From the NCBI GenBank assembly GCA_029239785.1, contig JARBUG010000002.1:23034-87033 (forward strand): DNA of 64,000 nt, read 5' to 3'. The translations under genes were made by a program, and so were the position numbers. Below the pieces are notes generated by a model. It was not told the DNA's origin, searched no databases, and saw only the letters and a list, made by a program, of their open reading frames with translations. Source of the DNA: Symbiobacteriaceae bacterium. GTDB taxonomy: Bacteria; Bacillota; Sulfobacillia; Symbiobacteriales; Symbiobacteriaceae. This document shows, in pieces, positions 16,654-26,286 of this stretch (its first letter is position 1; each line of letters begins with the position of its first letter).

Positions 16654-18045
16654 CTAGTGGCCCAGCTTGGCCCGGAGCAACTCCACAGCCTTTTCGAGCT
16701 GCACGTCTGCTGCGGTGTTCCCCTTGCTCTTGGACGCCACTTCCTTGTTGAGGGCCTTCACAAACTCCTCGCCCACATAGTCAGGCGGCAGGTTCCGGTT
16801 GTGAGCGAACGTGTTGATCGCCTCCACGGTGTTCATGCCGAGGAAGCCGGTGGTCTCCACTGTGTAACCAAGGTCCTGGAGCCGGTACTGCAGACGCAGC
16901 ACGTCCAGGCCAGCGGAACTGGGGTAGAGGGGCCGGTCCAATTCCAGGGGTCCAACCCGTTCCGCGTCGGGCACAGGCTTTTCCACAACGTAGTCAGGAG
17001 TAAGGCCAATGCCGTGCACGTGGCGTTCCTTCGGCGTGAGGTATTCGGCCACCGTCACCTTCATGCCGCCGCCGGCCGTGAGGGTCAGGATTTGCTGTAC
17101 GGTGCCCTTGCCGTAGGTGGTGGTGCCCACTAACGGTGCGGCGCCGTGGTCCTGAATGGCACCGGCGAGAATCTCCGCCGCCGAGGCGCTGCCGCCATCC
17201 ACCAGAACAACGGTGGGCAGATTGATAAGCCGCCCCGAACTGGTCACGCTCTGCTGACCAGCCTGGCCAACCTCAATTACAACCGTTTCACCCTTCGGCA
17301 CAAACGCACTGGCAATATCCACGCCGGCCGACAGGTAACCGCCACCATTCTGGCGGATATCCAGAATCAGGCCCTTGGCGCCTTCCTGCTTAAGCGATTC
17401 GACCGCCTGGTAGAAGAGTCGAACCGAATCGTCACCAAAACTGTTTAGTTGCAGATACCCGACGCCATTTTCGAGCATTTTGCTCTCGACCTCAGGAATG
17501 CTGATATTCTCACGCACCAGCGTAATCGTGAAGGTCAGACGCTGCGAGGGCCGTTCGATCTTCAGCTTTACGCTTGTGCCGGCTGCGCCCCTAATTTTGG
17601 AGACCGCTACGTCGGAACCCACCCCGACCATCGATTCGCCGTCGACCTCCAGAATGCGGTCGCCGGTGAGCAATCCTGCCCGAAATGCCGGGCTCCCCTT
17701 GATCGGAGAGGTGATCGTGATGTAATCGCCGTCCTGCTCCAGGTAGGCGCCGATGCCACTGAACTGCCCGTTGAGGCTGTTCAGGAAATCGGTATACTCA
17801 CTCGCCGTGTAGTAGTTTGTGTGCGGGTCTCCAAGTGCTTCAAGACCGCCTTTGATGGCGCCTGCCGTGAACTTGTCCAGGTCGGCGCCGTCCTTGTGAT
17901 AGGCCGCAACCACCTGATAGACGGTTCGGATGCGCTCGAGCATCTCGTCGACGCCGGTCGCTGCAGACGCCGCACCCAGGGAGACCGTCAGGCTAAGCAC
18001 TACGATGGTCATTACCGCAAGGAGCTTTTTCTTACTTAGGTTCAC
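16654..18045 (-). CDS. ctpA: Carboxyl-terminal processing peptidase (S41)
   Basis: A 463-residue exported protease with signal peptide (KKKLLAVMTIVVLSLTVSLGAASA), a PDZ domain (about residues 95-175, with SPIKGSPAFRAGLLTGDRIL) and an S41 catalytic core. The nucleophile is the Ser in DGGSASAAEILAGA and the base the Lys in TYGKGTVQQ. A C-terminal peptidoglycan-binding-like domain follows (VLRLQYRLQDLGY to TVEAINTFAHN). Such proteases trim envelope proteins or sporulation signalling proteins. The GTG start at 18043-18045 has AGGAGG upstream. A hairpin separates it from the upstream gene. Confidence 0.92.
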   Translation of the reverse strand: MNLSKKKLLAVMTIVVLSLTVSLGAASAATGVDEMLERIRTVYQVVAAYHKDGADLDKFTAGAIKGGLEALGDPHTNYYTASEYTDFLNSLNGQFSGIGAYLEQDGDYITITSPIKGSPAFRAGLLTGDRILEVDGESMVGVGSDVAVSKIRGAAGTSVKLKIERPSQRLTFTITLVRENISIPEVESKMLENGVGYLQLNSFGDDSVRLFYQAVESLKQEGAKGLILDIRQNGGGYLSAGVDIASAFVPKGETVVIEVGQAGQQSVTSSGRLINLPTVVLVDGGSASAAEILAGAIQDHGAAPLVGTTTYGKGTVQQILTLTAGGGMKVTVAEYLTPKERHVHGIGLTPDYVVEKPVPDAERVGPLELDRPLYPSSAGLDVLRLQYRLQDLGYTVETTGFLGMNTVEAINTFAHNRNLPPDYVGEEFVKALNKEVASKSKGNTAADVQLEKAVELLRAKLGH

Positions 18046-18067
18046 TATAGCTTTGCCTCCTACTTAT

Positions 18068-18091
18068 GAACGGGGGCAAAAGCCCCCGTTC
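18068..18091. terminator. Hairpin between the 176-aa gene and ctpA
   Basis: Perfect 10-bp stem GAACGGGGGC / GCCCCCGTTC with AAAA loop. There is no U-tract on either side, so it may instead be an mRNA stability element. Confidence 0.45.
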
Positions 18092-18107
18092 TATGTACCA
18101 CCCTATG

Positions 18108-18638
18108 TTACTTAGACGCAGCGGTGAGTGAATCCGCTTCCGAGAAGGCCACATCCGGGGTCTGTCCCCGCACCAGGATGACGTTGACAAAGTGCGCAGC
18201 CTGCCGTTCGGACCAGAGGCCACGCTCGAATACCAGACTGCCTCCGACCAGCGGCACACTGACCACGAGTTTCTCAACCTGTGTGGCCGCATCCATGACA
18301 TGGAGCAGTCCATCGCCGGCTTCGAAGTGAATTCTCGTCCCACCGTAGCGCTTGGCAACAGTGTAGAGCTTTTCTGCATCAGCACGCTTGAGGCGGGCCG
18401 CAACCTGGCCAAAAGGAACAACCTGGATAATGCCTTCCTTCAGCTTCTTGTCTTCCCAGACCCGGTAATACCGGACTCCTTCCCGCATCCACGTGAAGAA
18501 GCAGAAGCTGGCTGGATCAAGTCCCTGTTTCGTGAGCCGTTGCCGGGCTTCCTCTAGCGACTGAACAGTAAAAAGTTGGTCCGATTCGGCGTAGTGTCCT
18601 ACTTCCTGAGTGTCAATCTTCCTCAGTGAGCGGCGCAA
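18108..18638 (-). CDS. Hypothetical protein
   Basis: A 176-residue soluble protein without signal peptide, membrane segment or recognised motif. It has a helical, charged N-terminal third (SLEEARQRLTKQGLD), a central aromatic segment (CFFTWMREGVRYYRVWED) and a beta-rich end (KLVVSVPLVGGSLVFERGLW). The only plausible start is TTG 18638, 7 nt after GAGGGGGG. It has its own candidate promoter and converges on ctpA in the same direction. I do not recognise the family. Confidence 0.65.
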   Translation of the reverse strand: MRRSLRKIDTQEVGHYAESDQLFTVQSLEEARQRLTKQGLDPASFCFFTWMREGVRYYRVWEDKKLKEGIIQVVPFGQVAARLKRADAEKLYTVAKRYGGTRIHFEAGDGLLHVMDAATQVEKLVVSVPLVGGSLVFERGLWSERQAAHFVNVILVRGQTPDVAFSEADSLTAASK

Positions 18639-18694
18639 CGTTGCACGCCCCCCTCTCGCATGAATTTTCTAAAGGCCGAACGTTTCCAAGTGCT

Positions 18695-18724
18695 ATTATC
18701 CCATAAATATGGATGAAAAGTAAA
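18695..18724 (-). promoter_or_regulatory. Candidate promoter for the 176-aa gene
   Basis: Minus strand TTTACT (18719-18724), 18-bp spacer, GATAAT (18695-18700), in an AT-rich island unlike the surrounding sequence. Confidence 0.5.
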
Positions 18725-18825
18725 CTATCTAGCCATATCTTGCATTTGATGTCCGTTGAAATGCCTGGATTATCGCAATATACCGCTGCCTGGGTGATGT
18801 TTCCGCTAACGAGAAATGATGTTCC

Positions 18826-18854
18826 TTGACGTTCGAACCAGCAGAGTGGATAAT
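18826..18854 (+). promoter_or_regulatory. Sigma-A promoter for the TPR lipoprotein gene
   Basis: TTGACG (18826-18831), 17-bp spacer, GATAAT (18849-18854), about 60 bp before the start codon. Confidence 0.7.
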
Positions 18855-18911
18855 CTTCAGTGCTACGACAAGACTGGCTGCACGCTACGGTGCCGCTGAG
18901 GAGGAGAAACA

Positions 18912-19571
18912 TTGCATATGAACAAAAGGCTTTCCACGATGATGTGTGCTCTGCTGGTTCTTGCTATGGCACTGGCCGGCTGCGGTGCCAAGAAGGAAGC
19001 CAGCCCCGAACTGACCCCCGAGAAGGCGCGGGAAATGGCCTCGGAGAGCCTGAACCTGGTGCAGAAGGGGCAGTATGACGAAGCCAATAAGGCGCTCGAA
19101 CAGATTGTTAAGGTAGAGCAAGGGGACGCGAAGAACTTCCTCCTGCTTGGCATTACCCGGTTCCAGAAGCAGGACTATCACGGTGCGCACGAGGCATACG
19201 ACAAGGCCATCGCCCTGGATGCCAAGATGGTCGAAGCGTACCAGGGCAAGGCCAACGTCTTCCGGAACCAGAAGAACCTGAAGGATGCCGAGGTCTGGTA
19301 CCGCAAGGCCTGGCAGGTTCAGCCTCAGTATTTTGAAGCGTATACCGAGCTGGCCCTTCAGTTGAAGCTGGCCAACCGGATTCCCGAGGCCGTAGCTGTT
19401 ATGCAGGAGGCTGTGACCAACAACCCGAACATGCCCCAGGCGTTCGCCGTGCTTGGCTTCTACCAGGTGGAGAACGGCCAGAAGGACGAGGCCCGCAAGA
19501 GCTTTGAAGCGGCCCTGAAGCTGGACCCCAACCACAAGGACGCCAAGGCCGGCCTGGACTCGCTGAAGTAG
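18912..19571 (+). CDS. TPR-repeat lipoprotein
   Basis: A 219-residue protein with a lipoprotein signal whose lipobox is LAGC (MALAGCGAKKEAS), so it should be anchored outside the membrane. The rest is four to five tetratricopeptide repeats (for example AKNFLLLGITRFQKQDYHGA and MPQAFAVLGFYQVENGQKDE), a protein-binding scaffold. GAGGAGG suits TTG 18912 (7 nt); ATG 18918 in the same frame is the alternative. It is monocistronic, with its own promoter and terminator. Confidence 0.87.
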   Translation: MHMNKRLSTMMCALLVLAMALAGCGAKKEASPELTPEKAREMASESLNLVQKGQYDEANKALEQIVKVEQGDAKNFLLLGITRFQKQDYHGAHEAYDKAIALDAKMVEAYQGKANVFRNQKNLKDAEVWYRKAWQVQPQYFEAYTELALQLKLANRIPEAVAVMQEAVTNNPNMPQAFAVLGFYQVENGQKDEARKSFEAALKLDPNHKDAKAGLDSLK

Positions 19572-19584
19572 CAGCCAATAAACG

Positions 19585-19614
19585 ACGGGAGAGGATGTTT
19601 CCTCTCCCGTTTTT
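19585..19614. terminator. Rho-independent terminator
   Basis: Perfect 11-bp stem ACGGGAGAGGA / TCCTCTCCCGT, loop TGTT, then TTTT; between converging genes. Confidence 0.88.
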
Positions 19615-19624
19615 CCTTTGCACC

Positions 19625-21520
19625 TTAGGGTCTCGACAGATGGAGGATACGGACAACCACGGTGCTTAGTTCGGCCCGTGTCAATCCCTGTTCAGGCCGG
19701 TACGAGAAGGTGCCGTCTGCTTCCTGGAAGCCGTTGACGAACCCGGCAGCCTCAAGCGCTTCAATGTCGGGCCGCGCCCAATGGCCGGCCGTATCGGTGA
19801 ACCGAGTCCTAAACCCGCCCGGGGCCGGTGCAATGCCGTATGCATTCACCAGAATGCGCGCTTCCTGTCCACGGGTAATGTTGAGTTCGGGCCGGAACGT
19901 ATAGGTCCCGTCGCTCTCCAAGAAGCCGTTAATGACCGCCCGTTCCTCCAGTGCCATAATAGCGTTCCTGGCCCAGTGGGCGGCAATGTCCACAAACTTG
20001 GTCTGGAAGCCGGCACTCGGCCCGGAAAGGCCCAGCGTGCGGGCGATAATGGCACTGGTCTCGGCACGGGTCACCAGGTTGTCGGGGCGGAAGAGCAGGT
20101 CAGGGTAGCCGCCGATATGCCTGTGATAAAGCATGGTTTCCACGTTTGCCTTCGCCCAGTGCCCGAGCAGGTCGGGCAGCGTGTTGACCGGCACCAGTGC
20201 GGCTACCGTGTATTTGGCGCCGCCGCTTTCCTCCACGTCCACGAGAATCCGGCCGAACTGGTTATCGTCGCTAAAACCGCTCGGGGCGCCGGCGTTCCAG
20301 TTTGCGGTGTGGGTCCCCGCGTTGCGGGACGCCTTTGCCAGAATCACTTCGCCGAGCCCTTCGGACTCGCGTAGCACCGTCGCCGTGATGGTGGCTCTTT
20401 GGGCCAGGGTTACGTTCAGAGTGCCTGCAAACCCTGTCCTGGCCCCTCTCAGGGGATTCGGAGACCACTGAATGGCGCCCGGGCCGATCTGCGGGTTGGG
20501 TACGCTCTCCAACGCGACTGCCGGCTGCGTAGTTCCCACGAGGACCAGGCGATTTCCCACATTCACAGGCAGCCCGGACCGCATGGGGTTAGCCTGCCAG
20601 GCAAAGGCACCGTCGACTTCACGTACGGCAAAGAGGTGAATGGGGCCGCCCGGCACCCAGGCGCCGGCGTAAATATGCCCATCACCGTAAGCCAGGGCGA
20701 CCTTTGAGGCACTGTCCGTTTCGTACAGATACATGCGTCGCCACAGGGCGGCGCCAGACGCCAGATCAAGGGCCATAAGGTGTGCGAACGGGCCGGCTAC
20801 ATACAGAACCGAACCTTTGACCAGGAAACTCCGTCCGCTGACAGGGGCCGAACGCCACATAATGGCGCCTGTGTTCACGTTGACGGCGATCACGAGGCCG
20901 TTCGCCCCAGTGATCACCAGGTTTCCTGCAACGACAACCGGCCGCTCTGCCTGGCCTGTCCCAGGGTCATCAAACGTTGTCAGCCAACGGCGGGTCAGCT
21001 TTGAATCCCCCAGTTCGTACAGGGCCGGCTGGCCGTACCGGTCCACGGCTACAACTCGGTTGGCACCGGCCGGGGCAAGCACATACGGCCCCTGCGAGCC
21101 TACTTCCGTTCCCCCGAGGAAGTTTCCGTTGTGGTTGAAGACCAGCAGTGCCTGATCAAGTGCGGCGAAAATGAACTCCCCGAGCACCACAGTGTTGCTG
21201 ACAGGCTCAGCTTCTGTAAGCGGGTTAATCCCGAGGATCAACCGTTCGGCAAACGTTGAGCCGTTATCGTTGATAATGGACAGGCCTTCGTCTTTTCTAT
21301 AGGCATAGACGGTACTCCCGACTACCGTCAGGCGGTTCCGGAGATGCGTAGTCGCGGTTGCCCATCGCACCTGACCCGTTGCCGGATCGAGGGCCACAAT
21401 CTTTCCTGCGTCAGTGACACCATACAGGCTGGTCGCACCCATTACCGCGTTGGCCAGGTCCACCGCAGCGGTCCAGCCGACTTGTAACGGCGATCGGGGA
21501 CCGGTCGTAGCCATCTCCAT
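19625..21520 (-). CDS. PQQ-like beta-propeller protein with SLH domains
   Basis: A protein of about 631 residues. The N-terminal 330 residues form PQQ/quinoprotein-type propeller blades (VTDAGKIVALDPATGQVRW, NTGAIMWRSAPVSGRSF, DLASGAALWRRMYLYE). A FlgD-like Ig segment follows (ITATVLRESEGLGEVILA), then three SLH repeats at the C-terminus (each beginning with a GHWA/AHWA/GHWA motif and ending in VTRAETSAIIAR, ITRGQEARILVNA, LTRAELSTVVVRI). It should sit on the cell wall, yet it has no visible signal peptide: the start MEMATTGPRSP is polar. ATG 21520 behind AAGGGGGATAAGG is the best start. Confidence 0.82.
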   Translation of the reverse strand: MEMATTGPRSPLQVGWTAAVDLANAVMGATSLYGVTDAGKIVALDPATGQVRWATATTHLRNRLTVVGSTVYAYRKDEGLSIINDNGSTFAERLILGINPLTEAEPVSNTVVLGEFIFAALDQALLVFNHNGNFLGGTEVGSQGPYVLAPAGANRVVAVDRYGQPALYELGDSKLTRRWLTTFDDPGTGQAERPVVVAGNLVITGANGLVIAVNVNTGAIMWRSAPVSGRSFLVKGSVLYVAGPFAHLMALDLASGAALWRRMYLYETDSASKVALAYGDGHIYAGAWVPGGPIHLFAVREVDGAFAWQANPMRSGLPVNVGNRLVLVGTTQPAVALESVPNPQIGPGAIQWSPNPLRGARTGFAGTLNVTLAQRATITATVLRESEGLGEVILAKASRNAGTHTANWNAGAPSGFSDDNQFGRILVDVEESGGAKYTVAALVPVNTLPDLLGHWAKANVETMLYHRHIGGYPDLLFRPDNLVTRAETSAIIARTLGLSGPSAGFQTKFVDIAAHWARNAIMALEERAVINGFLESDGTYTFRPELNITRGQEARILVNAYGIAPAPGGFRTRFTDTAGHWARPDIEALEAAGFVNGFQEADGTFSYRPEQGLTRAELSTVVVRILHLSRP

Positions 21521-21599
21521 GTCCTTATCCCCCTTCAAAGTGCTATCTCCCTATTCTTTGATACGGGTTACGAACAACCGCGGTTTGAACTGCTGGCAG

Positions 21600-21648
21600 C
21601 GAAAATAAAGAGAACCCCAAGGCCGTCTAACCGGCCTTGGGGTTCTCT
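21600..21648 (-). terminator. Terminator of the first giant SLH protein gene
   Basis: Perfect 17-bp stem (arm AGAGAACCCCAAGGCCG, 21609-21625) with a 6-nt loop. The minus-strand tail reads TTTATTTTC. Confidence 0.92.
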
Positions 21649-21659
21649 GTTGAAACAAG

Positions 21660-24600
21660 TTACTCGAGGTTGATCGTCTGGGCATTCGACATCGGGCCGG
21701 GGGCGACCGAGTTCTGAATGACCACACGGATCGACTTGGGTCCATTACCGCCCAGTTCACTTCTGAGCAGGTAGCCGACCATGGTCGTCTGGTTCGGCTG
21801 GATGGTGTTAACGGCGCTGCCACCGGCTGCTGATCCGTACAGATTGACCTGGAACCCGTTGACGTACACGGTGATCGTCTGCGCCGAATTGCGGGCTTCC
21901 ACGGTGATAACCAGCCGGGAGGCAGTCTCGCCAGCACTCAGGGTCGTGTCAAGGCCCAGGGCGTCGGTGGCGAACACGATCGGAGCAGTAGGCGGCCGGT
22001 CCGTCATGATCGTCAGCGAGCCGGTCATGCCAGACTTGGCGGATGTGACAGTGATCGTCGTGGCACCGCCGACTGCGTGTACCTTCGAGGCGACCTGCAG
22101 AACCGCCTTGCCGTTGTTGGTGCTGATGGACAGCGGACCATTTACGTCGAGGTAAGCGTTCGTGCTGAGCGTCACGTTGAAGGTATCCAGAGCGTCGACA
22201 GCCACGGGGTTGCCGGCAGCATCCTGCAGGGTTGCTTCAACAACCGTCGACTCAACACTCTGCGACGACAGGCCGGTCCGGGTGGAGGTCACACGGAGCT
22301 GCGTCGGGTTGCCGGCCGTGGTCGAAATGGTGCCCGTCTCAACGGGAAGTTGCGCGTTGCCGTAGTACACCACCGGCGTGATGGTGACCGTCTCGGCCTT
22401 GGAGTTGTAATACGTGAAGGTGGCAATGCCGTTTGCAAACGGAGCGCTGCCGTGCGTCGTGCCATTACCGGAGAAGTTGATGAGCCCGTACAGGTTCTGA
22501 TTGCTAATGGTCGTGGTGTTGCCACTGCTGCCAGACAGCATCACGCCCGCTGCGGAGAGCGTGGTACCCGTGCTCATGCCGGTCAGTACGTGGCCGAAAT
22601 TGTCCAGAAGCTTGACACGGAACGTGGTCGAGGTGCCCGCCTTGGCAGACGGAATCGACTCGACCCGCACCTTGGTGGGAGCGCCCGGAATGAATGTCGA
22701 TAGACTGACCGGGGTTACCGGCACACCAGCTGTACCGCTGATGGTGACGGACCCGGGCTGCATGTTGGCACGGATATACACGTAGTTGCCAGTGTACAGG
22801 TACGTGCTGCTCAGGGTGACAACATCGTTCCGGCTCAGAGTCAGCGAAACCGGAATGGCCTGCGTGACAGGGTTGCCGTAGGCATCCTGCACTTCACCGT
22901 ACAATTGAATGTAGCTCAGGCCGTTGTCAGCCGACATCTCATCGCTGGACACCTTCAGAGCCACCCGGGCAGGGGAACCGGCCGTGTACTGAATCGCCTG
23001 CGAAGCATCGCTGGTAAGGCCGTCGCTGCTCACCGTTAGCCGGACAACACCTGCCGTCGTGTCGGTCACGGTAAAGGTGGCTACACCACTCTCAGTGATG
23101 CCGGTGCCGGTAACCACCGCCGTCGGGCTGTTCGGGGTCACACGGATCATCCGGTTGTTGGCCCCGGTAACGGTGTAGCCCTGGGAATCCTGGACCAACA
23201 CCCGCACCTGCACCGTGCTGCCAACAGCCACGGCACCGGCAGAGACGCTGGCAGACAGCTTGTTGGGTACACCGGTGATCCGAGACGTGATTTCAACGAG
23301 GTTGGAAAGGTTCATCCCCTGGACGGAGGCCCGGAAACTATCGGTACCAGGATACACCGTCGACGTAAGGGTCAGATCCGCAACGCCGCCAACAGTAGGC
23401 ACCGCAACCGTAGCCGGCATGCTGGTGGCATTCTGTGAAGTAATGCGCTGGAAGGTGACCGTACCAGAAGCAGTGGGCACAGGGTTGTCGTTGGCGTCAA
23501 CGATCTCTGCACGCAGCTTGACCGTGCTGGTCGCATCAGCCGCAATGACGGCCGTGGGCACAACGGAGAGTTTAAGCCCAATGGCCGTGCCAGCCACGAA
23601 CTTGCCAGAACCGGTGCCGGTGGACAGGCTGGCGGAGGTCGCTGTGAAGTTGAACGTACCGGCCTTGGTATGCTTGATCCTGTAGGTGGCTACACCAGAT
23701 ACCGTCGTCACCGTCACAGCCGGGGGCGAGTTGACACCTTCGGAATTGGTGGCCGTCAGGGTAATGGCGACACCATGGTCCTGGGTGCGCACAACACCGT
23801 TGGCGTCCTGGATCTCGGCGTACACGACCATTTCGGAGACGCCGTCAGCCTTGGTCTCCACGACGCCGGGCCGAATGGCTACCTTGGCAGCGGCACCCGA
23901 AACACGAGTCTGCACCACCACAGGTTCTACCGGGAAAGCGGCAGTGCCGTTGATCACGACGTCACCGGGGTTGCCAGCCGTAAAGATCACTTCACCCTTG
24001 CTGGTGCCCGGCATAATGCTGATGTTCGTGTTGGACAGCATGGCACCGGTGGTGCTGGCAAAGTACAGGGAGACCACCTGAGCCGTGCCGATCGTGTTTA
24101 CGATCTCGTAGCCTTCGTTGTCCAGCAGCGTGGCCGTAACCGAAGCCCGGCTGTTCACTGCCGAAGCAATGGGATTTGGGTTGGCGCTCAGCCGAATCTT
24201 GGCAGGCACCGGTGCGTAGGTCGAGAGATCGGCAAACCCGGGGGTCAAGGGAAGATCAGTAGCCGCCGCCGTGATGCGGAAGTTGCCGATTCCGGAGGAA
24301 GGCGTGAAAATCGTAGTCGCCTCGCCGTTTACCGTCCGGAGATTGAGAACGCTCAGGGTACCCTTGGTGCTGTCGCTAAGGAGGAACTGCACCGGGGAAT
24401 CGATGGCGACCGTGGTTCCGTTGACGTCCTTGAGCGTGGCCTTCACGGTGATCGTGCTGCGCCCGTTGGCCGGCACCGAGTTCCGGCTGGCCGACACAAC
24501 AATGCTGGTCGCTTCGCCCGAAACCGAAACGTTAACGGCCTGCTTAATGGGGCCGTACGAAGCAACGGCCGTGCCGGTGCCCGGCGTGGTGGCGACGAAC

Positions 24601-26081
24601 TCGCCTCCGGCACCCATAATGCCGATCTTACCGGTGGAGGTCCAGGTGACAGGCACGTCGATCTGCTTGCCGTCGATGGTGATCGCCTTGGCCGTGAAGA
24701 TCTGGGTTTTGCTTTTCTGGATGGCAACCGAAGGACCAGGCTGCACCTCCAGGCGCCCGACCACCTGGACACCGGTCGTAGCGACCAGGTCGCCAGCCGT
24801 TACCTTAATGGTGGGAGCGGTTCCGGCAGCAGCGGTAAACTTGCCATCGGCAGCGATCGAGCCGCTGCCTTCGACGGACCACCGGACCGGCCCCGTAAAG
24901 GCGGTGCCGTCAGAGCGCTTCACGGTGAAGTTCACCGTACCGCCCACAGCAACGATCGGGTTCGCGGGGTCAACCATCAGTCCGGTCGCCGCCGTGATCG
25001 TGGCCCGGGCGGTAAGGGCGCCCAGTTTGGCGGTTACCACCACGTTGCCGGCTCCGGCAACGGTCACCTTGCCGTCCTGGGTCACGGTCGCTGCGCCGGA
25101 TTCAACGGCCCACACAGCACCGGTGACCTCCTGGGTGCCGCTGACAACCTTCAGCGACACAGTGTCGCCAGGCTTGGCGCTCGCCGTGGCCGGGGTAATG
25201 GCGATGTTGGAGAGTACCTTGTAGGTACGAGTTGACTTCAGTTCGCCAATGGCAGCCTCGACGGTTACATCGCCACCCTGCGTGGTCAGAGACCCGCCAG
25301 CCGTCAGCGAAGCGCTGCCGCTGACAACTCGCCACTGTGCGTCGAGCCCGGGAAGGCTCCGGTCATAGGCATCCTTGCCACTGGCAGTCAACTGCGTGGT
25401 CCCGAGCGGCAACTGTTCTGCAGTCGGCGCAATTTGAACCGTATACGCCTTCTTGAACAACTTCTGCGAAAGGGTCATGTCGTACTCCTTGTGCTTGGCC
25501 TTGAAGACTGCGTTGGCCAGCAGCACAGCGACTTCGCCACGAACCATTTCGCCGTTCAGGTCCCACTTGAGGTCCTCAAGCAGGCCCATGTCCTTGGCCA
25601 GGAGCACATAGCCCTGGGGATAGGAAAGGGTGCCATTCTCATAACCCAGCGCCCGCAGCGTCATAACGACCGCCTGCGGATAGGTCACAGGGGAAGAAGG
25701 CCAGAATTCGGTGGTGGACATGCCACGGACAATGCCCATTTGTTCGGCGAGCATGACCTCGCCAAAGAACCAGTCCGTGGTCTTCACGTCGTTGAACTTG
25801 GGCGTAAAGCCCTTCTTGGTGTGATCGGTCCACTTCAGGGCGCGAATCAGAAACGCAGCCATTTGGGCCCGGGTCACCTTGTCTCCCGGCGAGTAGGTGG
25901 TCGGCGAGGTCCCTCCTACTACACCGATGTCATATAGTGCGGCCACGGGCTTTTCATAGGCAGTGCCGCGAACATCCGTGAGCGGAACCTGGGCCGCAGT
26001 AACCCCGAGCACGGTTCCCGGGATCATTGTCAGAATGAGAGCCAGTGTGAGAAGGCCTGCTACCCAGCGACTCTTCCTCAT
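21660..26081 (-). CDS. Giant SLH / Ig-like-repeat surface protein
   Basis: A 1,473-residue exported protein: signal peptide (VAGLLTLALILTMIPGTVLG), three SLH repeats in about the first 200 residues (YEKPVAALYDIGVVGG, DWFFGEVMLAEQMGIVRG, YVLLAKDMGLLEDL), then about ten Ig-like modules of the Big_1/Big_2 (invasin/intimin) kind, with recurrent segments such as DANDNPVPTASGTVTF and DAYGNPVTQAIPVSL. It should be a cell-wall-anchored adhesin or S-layer component. AGGAGGTAACCGG before ATG 26079-26081 fixes the start; the frame is open to 26165. It lies directly downstream of the probable major S-layer gene in the same orientation, with a terminator and its own -10 between them. Confidence 0.9.
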   Translation of the reverse strand: MRKSRWVAGLLTLALILTMIPGTVLGVTAAQVPLTDVRGTAYEKPVAALYDIGVVGGTSPTTYSPGDKVTRAQMAAFLIRALKWTDHTKKGFTPKFNDVKTTDWFFGEVMLAEQMGIVRGMSTTEFWPSSPVTYPQAVVMTLRALGYENGTLSYPQGYVLLAKDMGLLEDLKWDLNGEMVRGEVAVLLANAVFKAKHKEYDMTLSQKLFKKAYTVQIAPTAEQLPLGTTQLTASGKDAYDRSLPGLDAQWRVVSGSASLTAGGSLTTQGGDVTVEAAIGELKSTRTYKVLSNIAITPATASAKPGDTVSLKVVSGTQEVTGAVWAVESGAATVTQDGKVTVAGAGNVVVTAKLGALTARATITAATGLMVDPANPIVAVGGTVNFTVKRSDGTAFTGPVRWSVEGSGSIAADGKFTAAAGTAPTIKVTAGDLVATTGVQVVGRLEVQPGPSVAIQKSKTQIFTAKAITIDGKQIDVPVTWTSTGKIGIMGAGGEFVATTPGTGTAVASYGPIKQAVNVSVSGEATSIVVSASRNSVPANGRSTITVKATLKDVNGTTVAIDSPVQFLLSDSTKGTLSVLNLRTVNGEATTIFTPSSGIGNFRITAAATDLPLTPGFADLSTYAPVPAKIRLSANPNPIASAVNSRASVTATLLDNEGYEIVNTIGTAQVVSLYFASTTGAMLSNTNISIMPGTSKGEVIFTAGNPGDVVINGTAAFPVEPVVVQTRVSGAAAKVAIRPGVVETKADGVSEMVVYAEIQDANGVVRTQDHGVAITLTATNSEGVNSPPAVTVTTVSGVATYRIKHTKAGTFNFTATSASLSTGTGSGKFVAGTAIGLKLSVVPTAVIAADATSTVKLRAEIVDANDNPVPTASGTVTFQRITSQNATSMPATVAVPTVGGVADLTLTSTVYPGTDSFRASVQGMNLSNLVEITSRITGVPNKLSASVSAGAVAVGSTVQVRVLVQDSQGYTVTGANNRMIRVTPNSPTAVVTGTGITESGVATFTVTDTTAGVVRLTVSSDGLTSDASQAIQYTAGSPARVALKVSSDEMSADNGLSYIQLYGEVQDAYGNPVTQAIPVSLTLSRNDVVTLSSTYLYTGNYVYIRANMQPGSVTISGTAGVPVTPVSLSTFIPGAPTKVRVESIPSAKAGTSTTFRVKLLDNFGHVLTGMSTGTTLSAAGVMLSGSSGNTTTISNQNLYGLINFSGNGTTHGSAPFANGIATFTYYNSKAETVTITPVVYYGNAQLPVETGTISTTAGNPTQLRVTSTRTGLSSQSVESTVVEATLQDAAGNPVAVDALDTFNVTLSTNAYLDVNGPLSISTNNGKAVLQVASKVHAVGGATTITVTSAKSGMTGSLTIMTDRPPTAPIVFATDALGLDTTLSAGETASRLVITVEARNSAQTITVYVNGFQVNLYGSAAGGSAVNTIQPNQTTMVGYLLRSELGGNGPKSIRVVIQNSVAPGPMSNAQTINLE

Positions 26082-26169
26082 CCGGTTACCTCCTTGCATG
26101 TTTCCGACCTGGGACCACAATACATGTAGATTGACGAAAGATCCCTTGCCAAAGTTTCCTTGCATCTAA

Positions 26170-26175
26170 ATTATA
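26170..26175 (-). promoter_or_regulatory. Candidate -10 for the giant SLH protein gene
   Basis: A perfect TATAAT on the minus strand about 90 bp before the start codon. No convincing -35 is seen 16-18 bp upstream, so an activator or extended contacts may be needed. Confidence 0.4.
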
Positions 26176-26234
26176 GTCGATGTCGTTTCCGTTATGTACA
26201 CCTTTTTGCTGAGGTTACCAGCGGGTAATAGCTG

Positions 26235-26269
26235 GAAAAGGAAAGAGACCGGGCCGAAGCCCGGTCTCT
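26235..26269 (-). terminator. Terminator of the probable S-layer gene
   Basis: Perfect 11-bp stem AGAGACCGGGC / GCCCGGTCTCT (26244-26269), loop TTCG on the minus strand (a stable UUCG tetraloop), tail TTCCTTTTCC. Confidence 0.9.
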
Positions 26270-26286
26270 CTTGGTACGCTTGGGAG

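Noticed and set aside
23670..25235. A 521-codon open frame antisense to the giant SLH protein
   Set aside because: Same reason: no ribosome site or motif, lies wholly within a well-supported gene.
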